DNA of 12,767 nt from Chloroflexi bacterium RBG_16_60_22 (GCA_001796935.1 MGNX01000067.1:1-12767); one strand, 5' to 3'; numbered from the stretch's first letter, positions 1 to 8,241 are shown. Numbers and translations are program-made. The notes: generated from the sequence alone by a model not told the origin.

Positions 1-10
1 GGATATACTG

Positions 11-574
11 ATGAAAAGAAAAATAGCCATACTGCTCATCACCCTGGCGGTCCTGGCGGCCGGCGGCTATTACGGGCTGGACTATGAAAAGCAGCAAAAG
101 GACCAGGAGAAAATAGCTGCCGATACCGGCAAGGTGGCGCAGGAAATCGCCGGTATACCTGAACCGGCCGCTGACCTGGCGCCCAGACTGGCGGCCGCCG
201 AGGCAGGTCTCGCCGCGGTGCCGACCACCTATCCCGGTAAACCCAACCGTACCCAGGTCATCAACCGAATCCTGACACTGGCCGACCAGTATAAAGTGAA
301 GGCAATTCCGCTATCCACCCAGGACTGGACACCGGAAACAAATGCCGGGGGCTACATCGTTTTTCGTTTGCATTTATCGGCCAGGGGAAACTTCGCGCCA
401 CTGGCGGACTTTGTCAGGGCACTGGAAAAGGGAATGTTCGGCAGCCCCCTGGCCGTTGAGGGGATTGCTGTCACGAGCAGTATGGAGCTAGCCGGGGGGG
501 GGAAAGCGGTACTGGAAACCACGCCGGTTACGGCCAGTCTGGAAGTGGCGATATATGCCAAATCCGGGTCCTGA
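11..574 (+). CDS. PilO-like type IV pilus assembly protein
   Basis: This 187-residue protein has one N-terminal membrane segment (about residues 4-24), then a short charged, coiled-coil-prone stretch, then a small alpha/beta periplasmic-type domain. That is the architecture of PilO, the inner-membrane alignment-complex partner of PilN. The region around residues 78-140 (hydrophobic strand, 'FAPLADFVRALEKG' helix) matches the PilO ferredoxin-like fold pattern. The next gene, 11 nt downstream, is a PilM-PilN fusion, which supports the assignment. The ATG at 11 overlaps a TGA at 9-11, so an upstream gene probably ends at position 11 with translational coupling, but only a few bases of it are visible. 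Sequence similarity in PilO is low in general, so the family call rests on topology and neighbours. Confidence 0.72.
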   Translation: MKRKIAILLITLAVLAAGGYYGLDYEKQQKDQEKIAADTGKVAQEIAGIPEPAADLAPRLAAAEAGLAAVPTTYPGKPNRTQVINRILTLADQYKVKAIPLSTQDWTPETNAGGYIVFRLHLSARGNFAPLADFVRALEKGMFGSPLAVEGIAVTSSMELAGGGKAVLETTPVTASLEVAIYAKSGS

Positions 575-585
575 ATGAGGTTCTC

Positions 586-2064
586 ATGTCCAGAGCACAG
601 GTAACGTTAAATATCAGCGCCAGCGCCATCAAACTTCTCTCGGTAAAGGGGAGAGACGTTGCAAAGTGGACGAGCCTGCCTCTGCCCTTTGGCCTGGTAA
701 GAGACGGCCTGATATTACAGCCTAAAGTCGTGGGCTCCGTTATTAACGATTTGTTCAAATCAGCGGGAGTCTCCCGGGATTCCGTGGTCGTCAGCGTCAC
801 CGGCCTGCCGTTCACTTACCGTTTTATCAGCCTGCCCCGCATGAAACCCGAGCAGCAGGAGGAAGCCCTGCTCCGCGCCGCCAGGAAGGAAATGGAGCTC
901 CCGTTTGAGCAGCTCTATCTCTCCTGGCAGGCCGTCATCAAACGAAGTGACGAGCAGGATTTCTTCGTCCTGGGGGTACCCCGGAAACCCGTGGATGCCG
1001 TCATTCAGACCATGGAGGAGGCGGGGATAAAGAACTTTGACATGGATATCAAGCCGCTGTCACTGGCCAGGGCGGCTAATCACGGGAATGTCATTATCGT
1101 GGAATTGGCTCCTGATTGCTTCGATATCGTTCTGGTGGCGCAGGATATCGTCTCGATGATGCATACCGTAATTCCCAGAAGCGAAGAACCGGTCGTCGAG
1201 TACAATATCCAACGACTCGCGGACGAACTATCTAAAATAGTCGAGTTCTACAACGCCGGTCACTCCCGGAATCCGCTCAGCCCCACCACGCCTCTGCTGG
1301 TGACCGGGGAACTGTTGACCGGGACAAAGACCATCGAGCTTATTCAGGCGACCACCGGATATTCCGTCGAGCCTCTGGTGCCGCCGTACAAGTTGCCCGG
1401 TGAATTACCGGTCGCCGTGTTCGCTTCCAACATAGGTCTGGCATTGAAAAAGGCTTCACTGAAGACCGCCATAAAAAGGCATGATAGACCGTATATCGAT
1501 ATAAATATCAACGTCCTTTCCGAAAGAGAGAGAGTCAAAACCAGTGGCGCGACCGCTAAAAATATACTGATTGCATTAGCTTTACTAATCGGTGTCAGCC
1601 TCGTCTATCCGGTGTACCAGCTCAGCGGTCAGGCGCACTTGGAGACGACGCGTCTCAATACCGAATTAGTTAAGGTACAGCAAGAATTAGACGGACGGCA
1701 GCAGGCTAATAATGAAGCGCAGCAAATGGAAAAGAAGATAGCCGAGATTATCGCTCGTAGCGAGTCGATAATCGAGGGAAATAATGTCTTTTTGAATAAA
1801 GGAACCGACTTTGCCAGCGACCTGGAACTGGTTACCGGTATTTTACCGGCGGGAGCGGTCTTTACCTCCGTGAGGGTAACCGGCAGCCAGATGTTTTTCC
1901 AGGGCAAGGCCGAAAGCTATACCACGCTGGTAAGTTACGCCCTGGCCCTGGAGAAGCTGTTTTCCGATGTCCGGATTGACTGGATAGATGATAATATCGT
2001 CCAGACCGCCAATAATACCATTACGGTATCCGGGATATCCTTCAATATCGTCATCGATAAGTAA
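586..2064 (+). CDS. PilM-PilN fusion protein, type IV pilus assembly
   Basis: This 492-residue protein has two parts. Residues 1 to about 300 look like PilM, the actin-like cytoplasmic ATPase-fold protein: it opens 'VTLNISASAIKLLSVKG', has the 'VVVSVTGLPFTYRFISLP' strand region, and continues 'EQQEEALLRAARKEMELPFE'. After a short linker comes a PilN-like part with one membrane helix at about 325-347, a Glu/Gln-rich coiled coil at about 350-400, and a C-terminal alpha/beta domain (about 410-492). In most type IV pilus systems PilM binds the short cytoplasmic N-terminus of a separate PilN; here the two appear covalently joined. GAGG lies 5 nt before the ATG. It sits 11 nt after the PilO-like gene, so the visible order is O then M-N. 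The N-terminal family call is fairly firm; the C-terminal PilN call rests on topology and context. Confidence 0.8.
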   Translation: MSRAQVTLNISASAIKLLSVKGRDVAKWTSLPLPFGLVRDGLILQPKVVGSVINDLFKSAGVSRDSVVVSVTGLPFTYRFISLPRMKPEQQEEALLRAARKEMELPFEQLYLSWQAVIKRSDEQDFFVLGVPRKPVDAVIQTMEEAGIKNFDMDIKPLSLARAANHGNVIIVELAPDCFDIVLVAQDIVSMMHTVIPRSEEPVVEYNIQRLADELSKIVEFYNAGHSRNPLSPTTPLLVTGELLTGTKTIELIQATTGYSVEPLVPPYKLPGELPVAVFASNIGLALKKASLKTAIKRHDRPYIDININVLSERERVKTSGATAKNILIALALLIGVSLVYPVYQLSGQAHLETTRLNTELVKVQQELDGRQQANNEAQQMEKKIAEIIARSESIIEGNNVFLNKGTDFASDLELVTGILPAGAVFTSVRVTGSQMFFQGKAESYTTLVSYALALEKLFSDVRIDWIDDNIVQTANNTITVSGISFNIVIDK

Positions 2065-2097
2065 TCCGGTACGCCAATCAGTCCGGGGATAAAAAAA

Positions 2098-2128
2098 GAA
2101 AGAGAGGGATAAAAATTTCCCTCTCTTC
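2098..2128 (-). terminator. Intrinsic terminator between convergent pilus genes
   Basis: A perfect 10-bp stem (2100-2109 with 2118-2127, arms AAGAGAGGGA and TCCCTCTCTT) encloses an 8-nt loop. Read on the minus strand it is followed at once by a T-rich run (TCTTTTTTT), so it is a good terminator for the pilin gene ending at 2189. On the plus strand a T run comes only after about 10 nt, but the hairpin may also stop transcription from the pilO/pilMN operon ending at 2064. Confidence 0.8.
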
Positions 2129-2188
2129 CTCCCCGATTTTTTCGTTCGCTGATGTTAAATACTTTTTCCAGCCGGGAGCTGCTATTTA

Positions 2189-2548
2189 CTAGAAACCGGT
2201 AGTGACCTGGGTAACCAGGCCGGTGGCATCGGTGGAATAAGTACCGGTGGTCATTTCATAGCGCAGGTAGTCCGGATACAGCGCGTTGCCGACCGGAAAC
2301 AGCGACATATTGTCCGTGGCGGCGGTGACGTTGACCGAACTTATCTTCTGGTGGGCCATCATGGTATCAACCCCGGTCTGGACAATGGATAATTCGGTGC
2401 TGGCCCCTTCGTTCTGGCCGTACCCGACGAATGTGGCCGCGTTAGGAATCACGATGGCCGACAGTATCGCTAAAAGAGCGAACACAACCAGCAGCTCTAC
2501 CAGCGTAAATCCTCGTTCGTTCCGGTGCAATTTTTTAAAGAACCTCAT
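2189..2548 (-). CDS. Type IV pilin-like protein with prepilin leader
   Basis: This is a 119-residue major- or minor-pilin-like protein. A short basic leader (residues 1-13) ends in Gly13, followed by the class III prepilin signature 'GFTLVELLVV'. Cleavage after Gly13 would leave a mature protein beginning with Phe and carrying the conserved Glu at mature position 5 (residue 18). The hydrophobic helix runs from about 14 to 36, followed by a short, Thr/Ser-rich, cysteine-free globular part. A GGGGGG-rich ribosome site lies about 9 nt before the ATG. The gene is convergent with the pilO/pilMN operon but linked by function. The mature size of about 106 residues is small for a major pilin; it could be a minor pilin or a type II-secretion-like pseudopilin. 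Prepilin peptidase is not in the window. Confidence 0.85.
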   Translation of the reverse strand: MRFFKKLHRNERGFTLVELLVVFALLAILSAIVIPNAATFVGYGQNEGASTELSIVQTGVDTMMAHQKISSVNVTAATDNMSLFPVGNALYPDYLRYEMTTGTYSTDATGLVTQVTTGF

Positions 2549-2592
2549 TAGATTGTACCCCCCTTATTTAATCTCCCCTTTTTTCATCGACT

Positions 2593-2620
2593 GGTTGAAA
2601 GCTTGATGTATTTTTCAACC
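2593..2620. repeat. Inverted repeat in pilin leader
   Basis: A perfect 8-bp inverted repeat (GGTTGAAA at 2593-2600, TTTCAACC at 2613-2620) with a 12-nt loop lies between a candidate -10 box and the pilin start. It could be an RNA hairpin in the 5' leader or an operator. No T run follows on the minus strand, so it does not look like a terminator. Confidence 0.5.
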
Positions 2621-2647
2621 GTGTTATTTACTTGGTTTTATGCAGAA

Positions 2648-2676
2648 ATTATAAGTAATAAGTGGTAACAGAAGAA
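2648..2676 (-). promoter_or_regulatory. Candidate pilin promoter
   Basis: A consensus TATAAT (reverse complement of 2648-2653) lies about 95 nt upstream of the pilin ATG in AT-rich sequence. The region expected to hold the -35 box (2671-2676, TTCTTC) is poor. The call rests on the -10 match and position only. Confidence 0.35.
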
Positions 2677-2732
2677 TAATAATATTCCGCAATTCTATAA
2701 ATAAAAGATAAAAATAGGTGAATGGAAGATAA

Positions 2733-2803
2733 CCGGGCTGTTCCCGGCTAGAAGCGCCCCCCGTAAGGTTGGCGCTTAATATGTGGAGGATTAGGGGTAA
2801 TCC
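2733..2803 (-). terminator. Tandem hairpins downstream of the FDH operon
   Basis: Three short hairpins lie in a row after the fdhE stop on the minus strand: GGATTA/TAATCC with a GGGG/CCCC loop (2788-2803), AAGCGCC/GGCGCTT with a 12-nt loop (2752-2777), and CCGGG/CCCGG with a 5-nt loop (2733-2747). The last is followed by TTATCTT on the minus strand, only a weak U tract. They probably serve as 3'-end or terminator structures for the fdh transcript. The rest of the 283-nt gap 2549-2831 is AT-rich, with no gene seen. Confidence 0.45.
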
Positions 2804-2831
2804 CTTGACCTGACCGCAGAGAACCCGGGGC

Positions 2832-3671
2832 TCAGGCCGGCAGCCGGTAGCCTTCCCGGCGGGCCCGGGTATCCATCTCCCCGGTCATCAGGCGCTCCAG
2901 GGGCAGCAGGACCTCATCATCCGTCTTGCGCAGGTCGATGATTTTCAGGTAACCCCGGCACCGCGCGCAGACGTTGAGGCGGTAAAGCTCCTTCTCGTCG
3001 GTGAAGAAGGACAGCGCGCTCCGGTCCCGGGTCCCGCAGTAGGGGCACTCGATGCGCTGGAAAATCCACTCGGAGTCGCAGCGCGAGCACAACAGCCACC
3101 GCGCCCCCCGTTCCCTGTCCAGAAAAGCGAAGTCCGGTCGGCCCCCGCAGACGGGGCAGTAGCTCCGGCGCCACCGCTCCTGCTTCACCGAGTCAATCAG
3201 CGTTCTGGCGTAAGCGGCCAGCCAGGGCTTGAGGGTGAGTTGAATGATGACACCCATCAGGGCCTGGCTGATACCGGCGGCCAATGCCGGGGGGAGTTTC
3301 TCGCCGTTGAACCAGGCCCGTATGGCCCTGGTGGTGAGGAGGTGTTCGGCCCCAGGTTTTTTCAGGGTCTCGGGAATTTCCCCGAAGAGCCGGGGGTAGC
3401 GGGAAAAGACATCGATGACCCTGACGAAAACATCGCGCACCGCTTCCAGGTCGAGGTTGAAGTCGTCATAGCCCAGCAGGGGGAACCCCTGCTCCGTCCG
3501 CTTGCGGATAGCCTCGGCGGTCAGGCTGATTTCGGGGGCGCCGATGCGTTTACGGGCCGCTTCATGGACCAGGACTATTTCACGGTAGAACTGCAGGAGG
3601 AGGGGAAGGCCCTCCTCCTTCTCCATCTCCGAAAGTCTTTTTAGAATCCTGTTATCGGTTTTAGTTGCCAT
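2832..3671 (-). CDS. fdhE: FdhE-like formate dehydrogenase accessory protein
   Basis: This 279-residue protein matches the FdhE family, cytoplasmic factors needed to make active respiratory formate dehydrogenases. The N-terminal half is helical; the C-terminal half has four CxxC pairs: C172/C175 (CPVCGG), C195/C198 (CSRC), C209/C212 (CPYCG) and C235/C238 (CARC). These rubredoxin/zinc-ribbon-like pairs are the family hallmark and bind metal. I chose the ATG at 3671: it is 8 nt past the stop of the cytochrome b gene and begins 'MATKTDNR'. An in-frame ATG at 3713 would add 14 residues inside the preceding gene and looks less natural. It is last in the operon, as fdhE is in enteric fdo loci. FdhD, the other usual maturation factor, is not in the window. 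Confidence 0.88.
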   Translation of the reverse strand: MATKTDNRILKRLSEMEKEEGLPLLLQFYREIVLVHEAARKRIGAPEISLTAEAIRKRTEQGFPLLGYDDFNLDLEAVRDVFVRVIDVFSRYPRLFGEIPETLKKPGAEHLLTTRAIRAWFNGEKLPPALAAGISQALMGVIIQLTLKPWLAAYARTLIDSVKQERWRRSYCPVCGGRPDFAFLDRERGARWLLCSRCDSEWIFQRIECPYCGTRDRSALSFFTDEKELYRLNVCARCRGYLKIIDLRKTDDEVLLPLERLMTGEMDTRARREGYRLPA

Positions 3672-3679
3672 GGGACCGG

Positions 3680-4324
3680 CTATTCCTTGTCCTTGCTGAT
3701 TTCGGCATACCACCTGGCGTGGTGAGCTTTGGCGTACTCCTTGGATATTTTACCACTGGCCATGGCGTTCCAGGACTCGGTCATGAGGGGGTGGAACACG
3801 CCGAGGTAGATGTGTAAGAAGAACATGGTGCCCGTGGCGATGAAGGATATGTCATGGATAAAGACCATCCACTGTAGGACGGCCGGCGGCGCGGCGGTCT
3901 TGGCAAACCACATGATAGCCCCGGTGATGACAAAAATCACCCCGAAGACGATTACCATGAGCCACCACATTTTCTGGCCGGTGTTCATCGAGTCCTGGGG
4001 CGGCATGCCTTCTTCGTAGCCCTGAAAGTAGTAGCCGGGGGCGGCCTTCAGCCAGCCCATATCGTCTTTGCCCCAGCTGAAGGCCAGCTTCAGGCCCCGG
4101 GCCATCGATTTCGGGTTGAGGATGATATAGATGACGGGCGCGACGACGAAGATGGCGGCGAAGATGCGGTGGATGAGCCGCGTCCAGCTGTCTTCAGCCA
4201 GGAAAGCCAGCCCCGGGATGAAGAGGACGAGTCCGGTCAGGAACAGGATAACGAAAGAGCCGGCATGTATCCAGTGTAACACCCTTACGGGCGTCCGGTA
4301 CTTTTCAACCTCGTGGTGAGTCAT
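3680..4324 (-). CDS. Formate dehydrogenase gamma subunit, cytochrome b556 (FdnI type)
   Basis: This 214-residue membrane protein has four predicted helices (about 17-37, 49-69, 116-138, 147-172), the layout of FdnI/FdoI. Candidate heme-ligand histidines are H17 ('RVLHWIH'), H52 ('RLIHRIF') and two in the last helix ('FIHDIS' and 'FFLHIYLG'). In the known complex this subunit anchors the dehydrogenase to the membrane, carries two b hemes and reduces menaquinone. Its ATG overlaps the stop of the iron-sulfur gene (ATGA at 4321-4324), so translation is likely coupled. The length is close to the roughly 210-220 residues usual for the family. Possession of an FdnI-type subunit points to a quinone-linked complex rather than a soluble enzyme. 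Confidence 0.9.
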   Translation of the reverse strand: MTHHEVEKYRTPVRVLHWIHAGSFVILFLTGLVLFIPGLAFLAEDSWTRLIHRIFAAIFVVAPVIYIILNPKSMARGLKLAFSWGKDDMGWLKAAPGYYFQGYEEGMPPQDSMNTGQKMWWLMVIVFGVIFVITGAIMWFAKTAAPPAVLQWMVFIHDISFIATGTMFFLHIYLGVFHPLMTESWNAMASGKISKEYAKAHHARWYAEISKDKE

Positions 4325-5145
4325 TTTGCCTCCTTCTTGGCGTTGGTCCGGGCCACCAGCCAGTTCATTCCCAGGCCGATAATGGTCAGACCGCCCACCG
4401 CCCAGCCGAGCGGCTGGATGACGTTCTTCCAGGCCCTGGTGACCCCCTCGACCCGGGGTGCGGCCGGCAGACCGTAAACCGCCGGGTAATCGTCGAGGAC
4501 ATACATGACGTGCAGGCCGTTCAGCTCGTTTTCGCCGTAGAGATTGGCGCCGCTCCAGCCCATCGTCTTGAGGGTGCCGACCCTTTCCCGGCCCGCAGCT
4601 ACCATTTCGTCACGGTTGCCGAATTGCAGGGCGCCGGGCGGGCAGGTCTTGACGCAGGCCGGCTCCATGCCGTCGTCGAGGCGGTTCAACCCCTGGGTGG
4701 TACAGAGCGTGCACTTGTCCATCTTGGCGATGCCGGTGAGCAGGCTGCGGGTGGAGCGCGGCACCTGGAAGGGACAGGCGTCAACGCAGTAGCCGCAGCC
4801 GGTGCAGGTATCCTTGTTATACTCCACGAAGCCGAGCCCGTTGTGGTAGAGGGAACCGTTGGGACAGACCCGGACGCAGGCGGCATCGGTGCAGTGCATA
4901 CAGGCCTGGCGGGTGAAGAGCCAGCGTACCCGGCCGCCGCTCTCCACCTCGGTGAAGCGTATCTTGAGCCAGGTGGAAGGGGAGAGGTCGGGTGGGTTCT
5001 CGTAGCTGCCGCGGTTTGACGCCTTGACCCCATTCGGCTCGGTGGGTATATATTCGTCATTCCCGTTCCATTGCTTGCAGGCTACCTGGCAGCCGCGGCA
5101 GGCCGTGCATTTGGTTGCGTCGAACAATATCGCTTTCTCGGCCAT
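4321..5145 (-). CDS. Formate dehydrogenase beta subunit, four [4Fe-4S] (FdnH type)
   Basis: This 274-residue electron-transfer subunit has sixteen cysteines in four ferredoxin-type groups: C13-C16-C19-C23, then 'CMHCTDAACVRVCP', 'CTGCGYCVDACP', and a split group 'CTLC ... CVKTCP'. A single C-terminal membrane helix (about 245-265) is followed by a short basic tail, as in FdnH/HybA-like subunits, which use the helix to contact the cytochrome. It moves electrons from the catalytic subunit to the cytochrome b. It has no signal peptide and would be exported bound to the Tat-signal-bearing alpha subunit. AGGAGG lies 5 nt before the ATG and 15 nt separate it from the alpha-subunit stop. It is slightly shorter than the E. 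coli protein (294 residues). Confidence 0.93.
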   Translation of the reverse strand: MAEKAILFDATKCTACRGCQVACKQWNGNDEYIPTEPNGVKASNRGSYENPPDLSPSTWLKIRFTEVESGGRVRWLFTRQACMHCTDAACVRVCPNGSLYHNGLGFVEYNKDTCTGCGYCVDACPFQVPRSTRSLLTGIAKMDKCTLCTTQGLNRLDDGMEPACVKTCPPGALQFGNRDEMVAAGRERVGTLKTMGWSGANLYGENELNGLHVMYVLDDYPAVYGLPAAPRVEGVTRAWKNVIQPLGWAVGGLTIIGLGMNWLVARTNAKKEAK

Positions 5146-5160
5146 TATATCCTCCTAACT

Positions 5161-8100
5161 CTAGACCTTCTTGACGTCTACCAGGAAGGCTTTGTACTCG
5201 GGAATCATCGTGTTCGCGTCGCCGACGTGGGGCGTCAGCTCGTTGGCGCTCGGCCCGGTGGAGAGGCCGGTATAACCCCAGTGCCAGGGGATGCCGACCT
5301 GATGTACCCGGCGTCCGTTCATCTGGAATGGCTTGAAGCGCATGGTGACCACGGCGACCACTTCGATGCGGCCGCGGGCGGACTCGACGATGACCCTCTC
5401 GCCGTTGGCGATGCCCTTCTCGGCAGCCAGCTCCTCGCTCATTTCCACGAAGGGCTCGGGCTGGGCCTCGATGACCCAGGGCATGTTGCGGGTCATCTGC
5501 CCGCCCTGCCAGTGCTCGCAGACGCGGTAGGTGGAGCAGACAATCGGGTACTTGTCCGGGGTGCCCTGCTCCTCCGGTCGCCAGACCTTGATGACGGGGT
5601 TGTTCTGCTGGCCGGACATGGCGTTGGGCACCGGGGCTTCCCAGGGCTCGTAGTGCTCCGTGAGCGGGCCGTCGACCAGGCCGCTGCCGAAGAGCCGGGC
5701 GTGGCCTTCCGCTTTCATGATGAAGGGCCACCTGGTCGTCTGGGGGTTGACGTTAATCGGCGGCCAGCCGCCGTCGGGCACGTCACCGTCCCAGCCGCCG
5801 CTTTCGCCCTTGGCGGGGTTCCACTTGATGACCGGGTGCTCCTTGTCCCAGGGTTGCCCGTCGAGGTCGACGGAGGCGCGGTTGTAGATGATACGCCGGT
5901 TGAGCGGCCAGGACCAGCCCCACCTGGGGTAGAGCCCGACGTTGAACATGTCCGGCGTGGTATCGCGGCGGGCGGCCATATTGCCGTCCTCGGTGTAGCT
6001 GGCGCAGTAGAGCCAGTTGCCCGACGACGTGGTGCCGTCCGCCTTTAGGTTGGCGAAGCTGCCCATGAGCTTGCCGGTGGCCAGGTCATAGCCGTTGATT
6101 TCCCTGGCGACGGCGTGGACATCCGGGTGCTCGTCGCCGTAGTTCCAGACCAGGCTGCCGATAATCTCGGCGCCGGGACCGCCCTCGGCGGCGTACAGCG
6201 CTTTGAGCCGCCGGGTAATCTGGTCCTGCATCCAGAGGTCGTCCCTGGCCTGGGCGGGGGGATTGGCCCCCTTCCAGCGCCACTGCATCCAGCGGCCGCT
6301 GTTGGTGACGCTGCCTTCTTTCTCGTAAGAGACCACCGCCGGCAGGAGGAAGACCTCGGTTTTTATCGTCGCCGGGTCGACCCCCGGGCGGTGCCAGAAG
6401 TTGGCTGTCTCGGTGTGCCAGATATCGGCGACCACCATCCAGTCGAGCCTGCCCATCGCCCTTCTTTCCAGGTTGGCATCCGGGCCGCCGACCGCCGGGT
6501 TCTGGCCCCAGACCATGAGGCCCTTGATGACGCCGGCGTCCATGGCCTCGAACAGGGCGATGTGCGAGTAGTTCTGGCCGGCCTGTATCTTGGGCAGGAA
6601 GTGGAAGGCGAAGTCGTTATCCTTGGTGGCGGCATTGCCGTACCAGGCCTTGAGCAGGCTGACGATGTACTTGGGATAATTCTGCCACCAGTTGGCGCTG
6701 TTGGGGTCCTTGGTAGTGGGGGTAAGCCTTTCCAGGTACTTCGCCAGGGTGGTATCCGTATTCTGCGTCACCCCCAGGTAGCCGGGAAGGATATGGTACA
6801 GGAGGCAGTGGTCGGTGGAACCCTGCACGTTGGACTCACCGCGCATGGCGTTGATGCCGCCGCCGGCGATGCCGATATTGCCCAGCAGGAGCTGGAGGAT
6901 GGCGTAAGACCGGACGTTCTGGGTGCCGTAGGTGTGCTGGGTGGTGCCCATGGCGTACAGGATGGTGCCGGCTTTGCCGGTGGCGCCGCTGGCGGCAAAG
7001 GTCTGGATGGCCAGCAGGAAGGTATCCACCGGGCAGCCGGTAATCCGGGAAACGGCCTCCGGGGTATAGCGGGCATAGTGTTTCTTCATGACCTGGAAGA
7101 CGCAGTCGGGGTCTTTGAGCGTCTTATCCTTCTTGGGTATCCCCTTATCGTCGAGCTGGTACTGCCAGGTGGCCTTGTCGTAGCTTTTCTTCCCGGGGTC
7201 GTACCCGGAGAAGAGACCGTTAAGTTCCCCGGGGCCTTTATAGCCGGGGTTTATCAGATAAGGGGCATTGGTGTATTCCGTGATATAGACCATGTTGTAG
7301 TTGCGGGGGTTGGCATTGATATCATCCATCACGTATTTAATCATGCCGTTGACAAAAGCGATGTCCGTGCCGGAGCGCAGCGGGCAGTAGATATCCGCCC
7401 TGGCCGAAGTGCGGGTGAAGCGGGGGTCGACGCTGATGAGCCGGGCACCTTTATCCTTGGCCGCCGTGATGTGCCCGAAGGCGGCCGGGTGGTTTTCCGC
7501 CGGGTTGGAACCTATCGCCATGATGACATCGGCATTGGCGATGTCATTCCAGTGGTTGGTCATGGCACCCCGTCCGAACGATTCCGCCAAACTGGCGACG
7601 GTAGCGGAATGTCATATACGGGCGTGGTGTTCGATATAGACCAGGCCCAGGGCCCGCGCCATCTTCACGAGGAGGTAGCACTCCTCGTTGTCCAGGGCCG
7701 ACCCTCCCAGGCAGGCGATGGACTCGGTGCGGTTGACGATGTTGCCGTCTTTATCGCGGGGGAGGAAGGCGGCGTCACGGGTGTCCTTGATGTTCCTGGC
7801 GATTTTATCCAGGGCCCATCCCCACTCCACCGGCTGCCAGTCGGCGGCGCCGGGGGCGCGGTAGAGGGGCCGGGTCAGGCGCCAGGGGTTATCGGCGGAG
7901 AGCTGCCGCAGGGAAGCCCCCTTGGCGCAGGCGGCGCCGCGGTTGATGGGATGGTCGGGGTCGCCTTCGATGTTGATGACCTTGCCCTTGGCGTCCGCCA
8001 TGACGATAAAGCCGCAGCCCGAGGCGTCATAGGGGCAGATGGTCGGCGTTTCCTTGCCCTGCCTGGTCAGTTGTATCTTCTTGATTGGCGCGGCCAGCGC

Positions 8101-8187
8101 GACGCCCCCGGCCAGGGCATCGAAGAGGAAGACACCGCCTATGCCGGCGGCTGACCCTTTGAGGAAATCTCTTCGGCTTAGCTCCAT
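5161..8187 (-). CDS. Selenocysteine formate dehydrogenase alpha subunit (FdnG type), read through UGA
   Basis: This is read as one 1008-residue protein with UGA at 7612-7614 decoded as selenocysteine (residue 192). The context 'HARI-Sec-HSATVASLAESFGRG' aligns with the FdnG active site 'ARV-Sec-HGPTVASLAPTFGRG', and strong similarity runs through both halves to the C-terminal 'VGDANTMIPEYKAFLV'. It begins with a Tat signal (SRRDFLKG, residues 4-11; likely cleavage after residue 32), so the enzyme works outside the cytoplasmic membrane. The proximal Fe-S motif has C51, C58 and C87, but Asp54 where the second Cys is expected. The protein binds a Mo/W bis-pterin cofactor and oxidises formate, passing electrons to the beta subunit. 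E. coli FdnG has 1015 residues, so length is normal. AAGGAG lies 5 nt before the ATG. If UGA were a true stop, a 191-residue fragment and a headless remainder would result. Confidence 0.92.
7581..7614 (-). promoter_or_regulatory. SECIS-like hairpin after selenocysteine UGA
   Basis: Directly after the UGA (7612-7614) the minus strand forms a hairpin CGCCA-GTT-TGGCG (7597 to 7585), with the loop starting 20 nt past the UGA and a G at its first position. An alternative or outer stem pairs ATTCCGC (7610-7604) with GCGGAAT (7587-7581). From memory of the family, bacterial SECIS elements need a G within the first two loop bases and a loop about 16-37 nt after UGA; both hold. The apical GCCAGUUUGGC closely parallels GCAAGUCUUGC at the same place in E. 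coli fdnG. SelB would bind here. Confidence 0.75.
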
Positions 8188-8241
8188 AGTCCCTCCTTAG
8201 TTAGGTTATTCCCGGAAAATGTTAAAAACTTTAAATATATC

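Noticed and set aside
3672..3713. An upstream ATG start for fdhE at 3713.
   Set aside because: The added 14 residues overlap the cytochrome b gene and look unlike FdhE; the ATG at 3671 just after the cytochrome stop fits better.
5161..7590. A separate 809-residue molybdoenzyme starting at TTG 7588-7590.
   Set aside because: It would lack the signal peptide, the Fe-S motif and the active-site residue; the upstream frame joins it perfectly through UGA with a SECIS-like hairpin.
6115..8154. A 679-codon open frame on the plus strand opposite the alpha subunit.
   Set aside because: It is a long antisense frame produced by the GC-rich codon pattern of the real gene; its translation is Gly/Val/Ala-rich with no recognisable domain.
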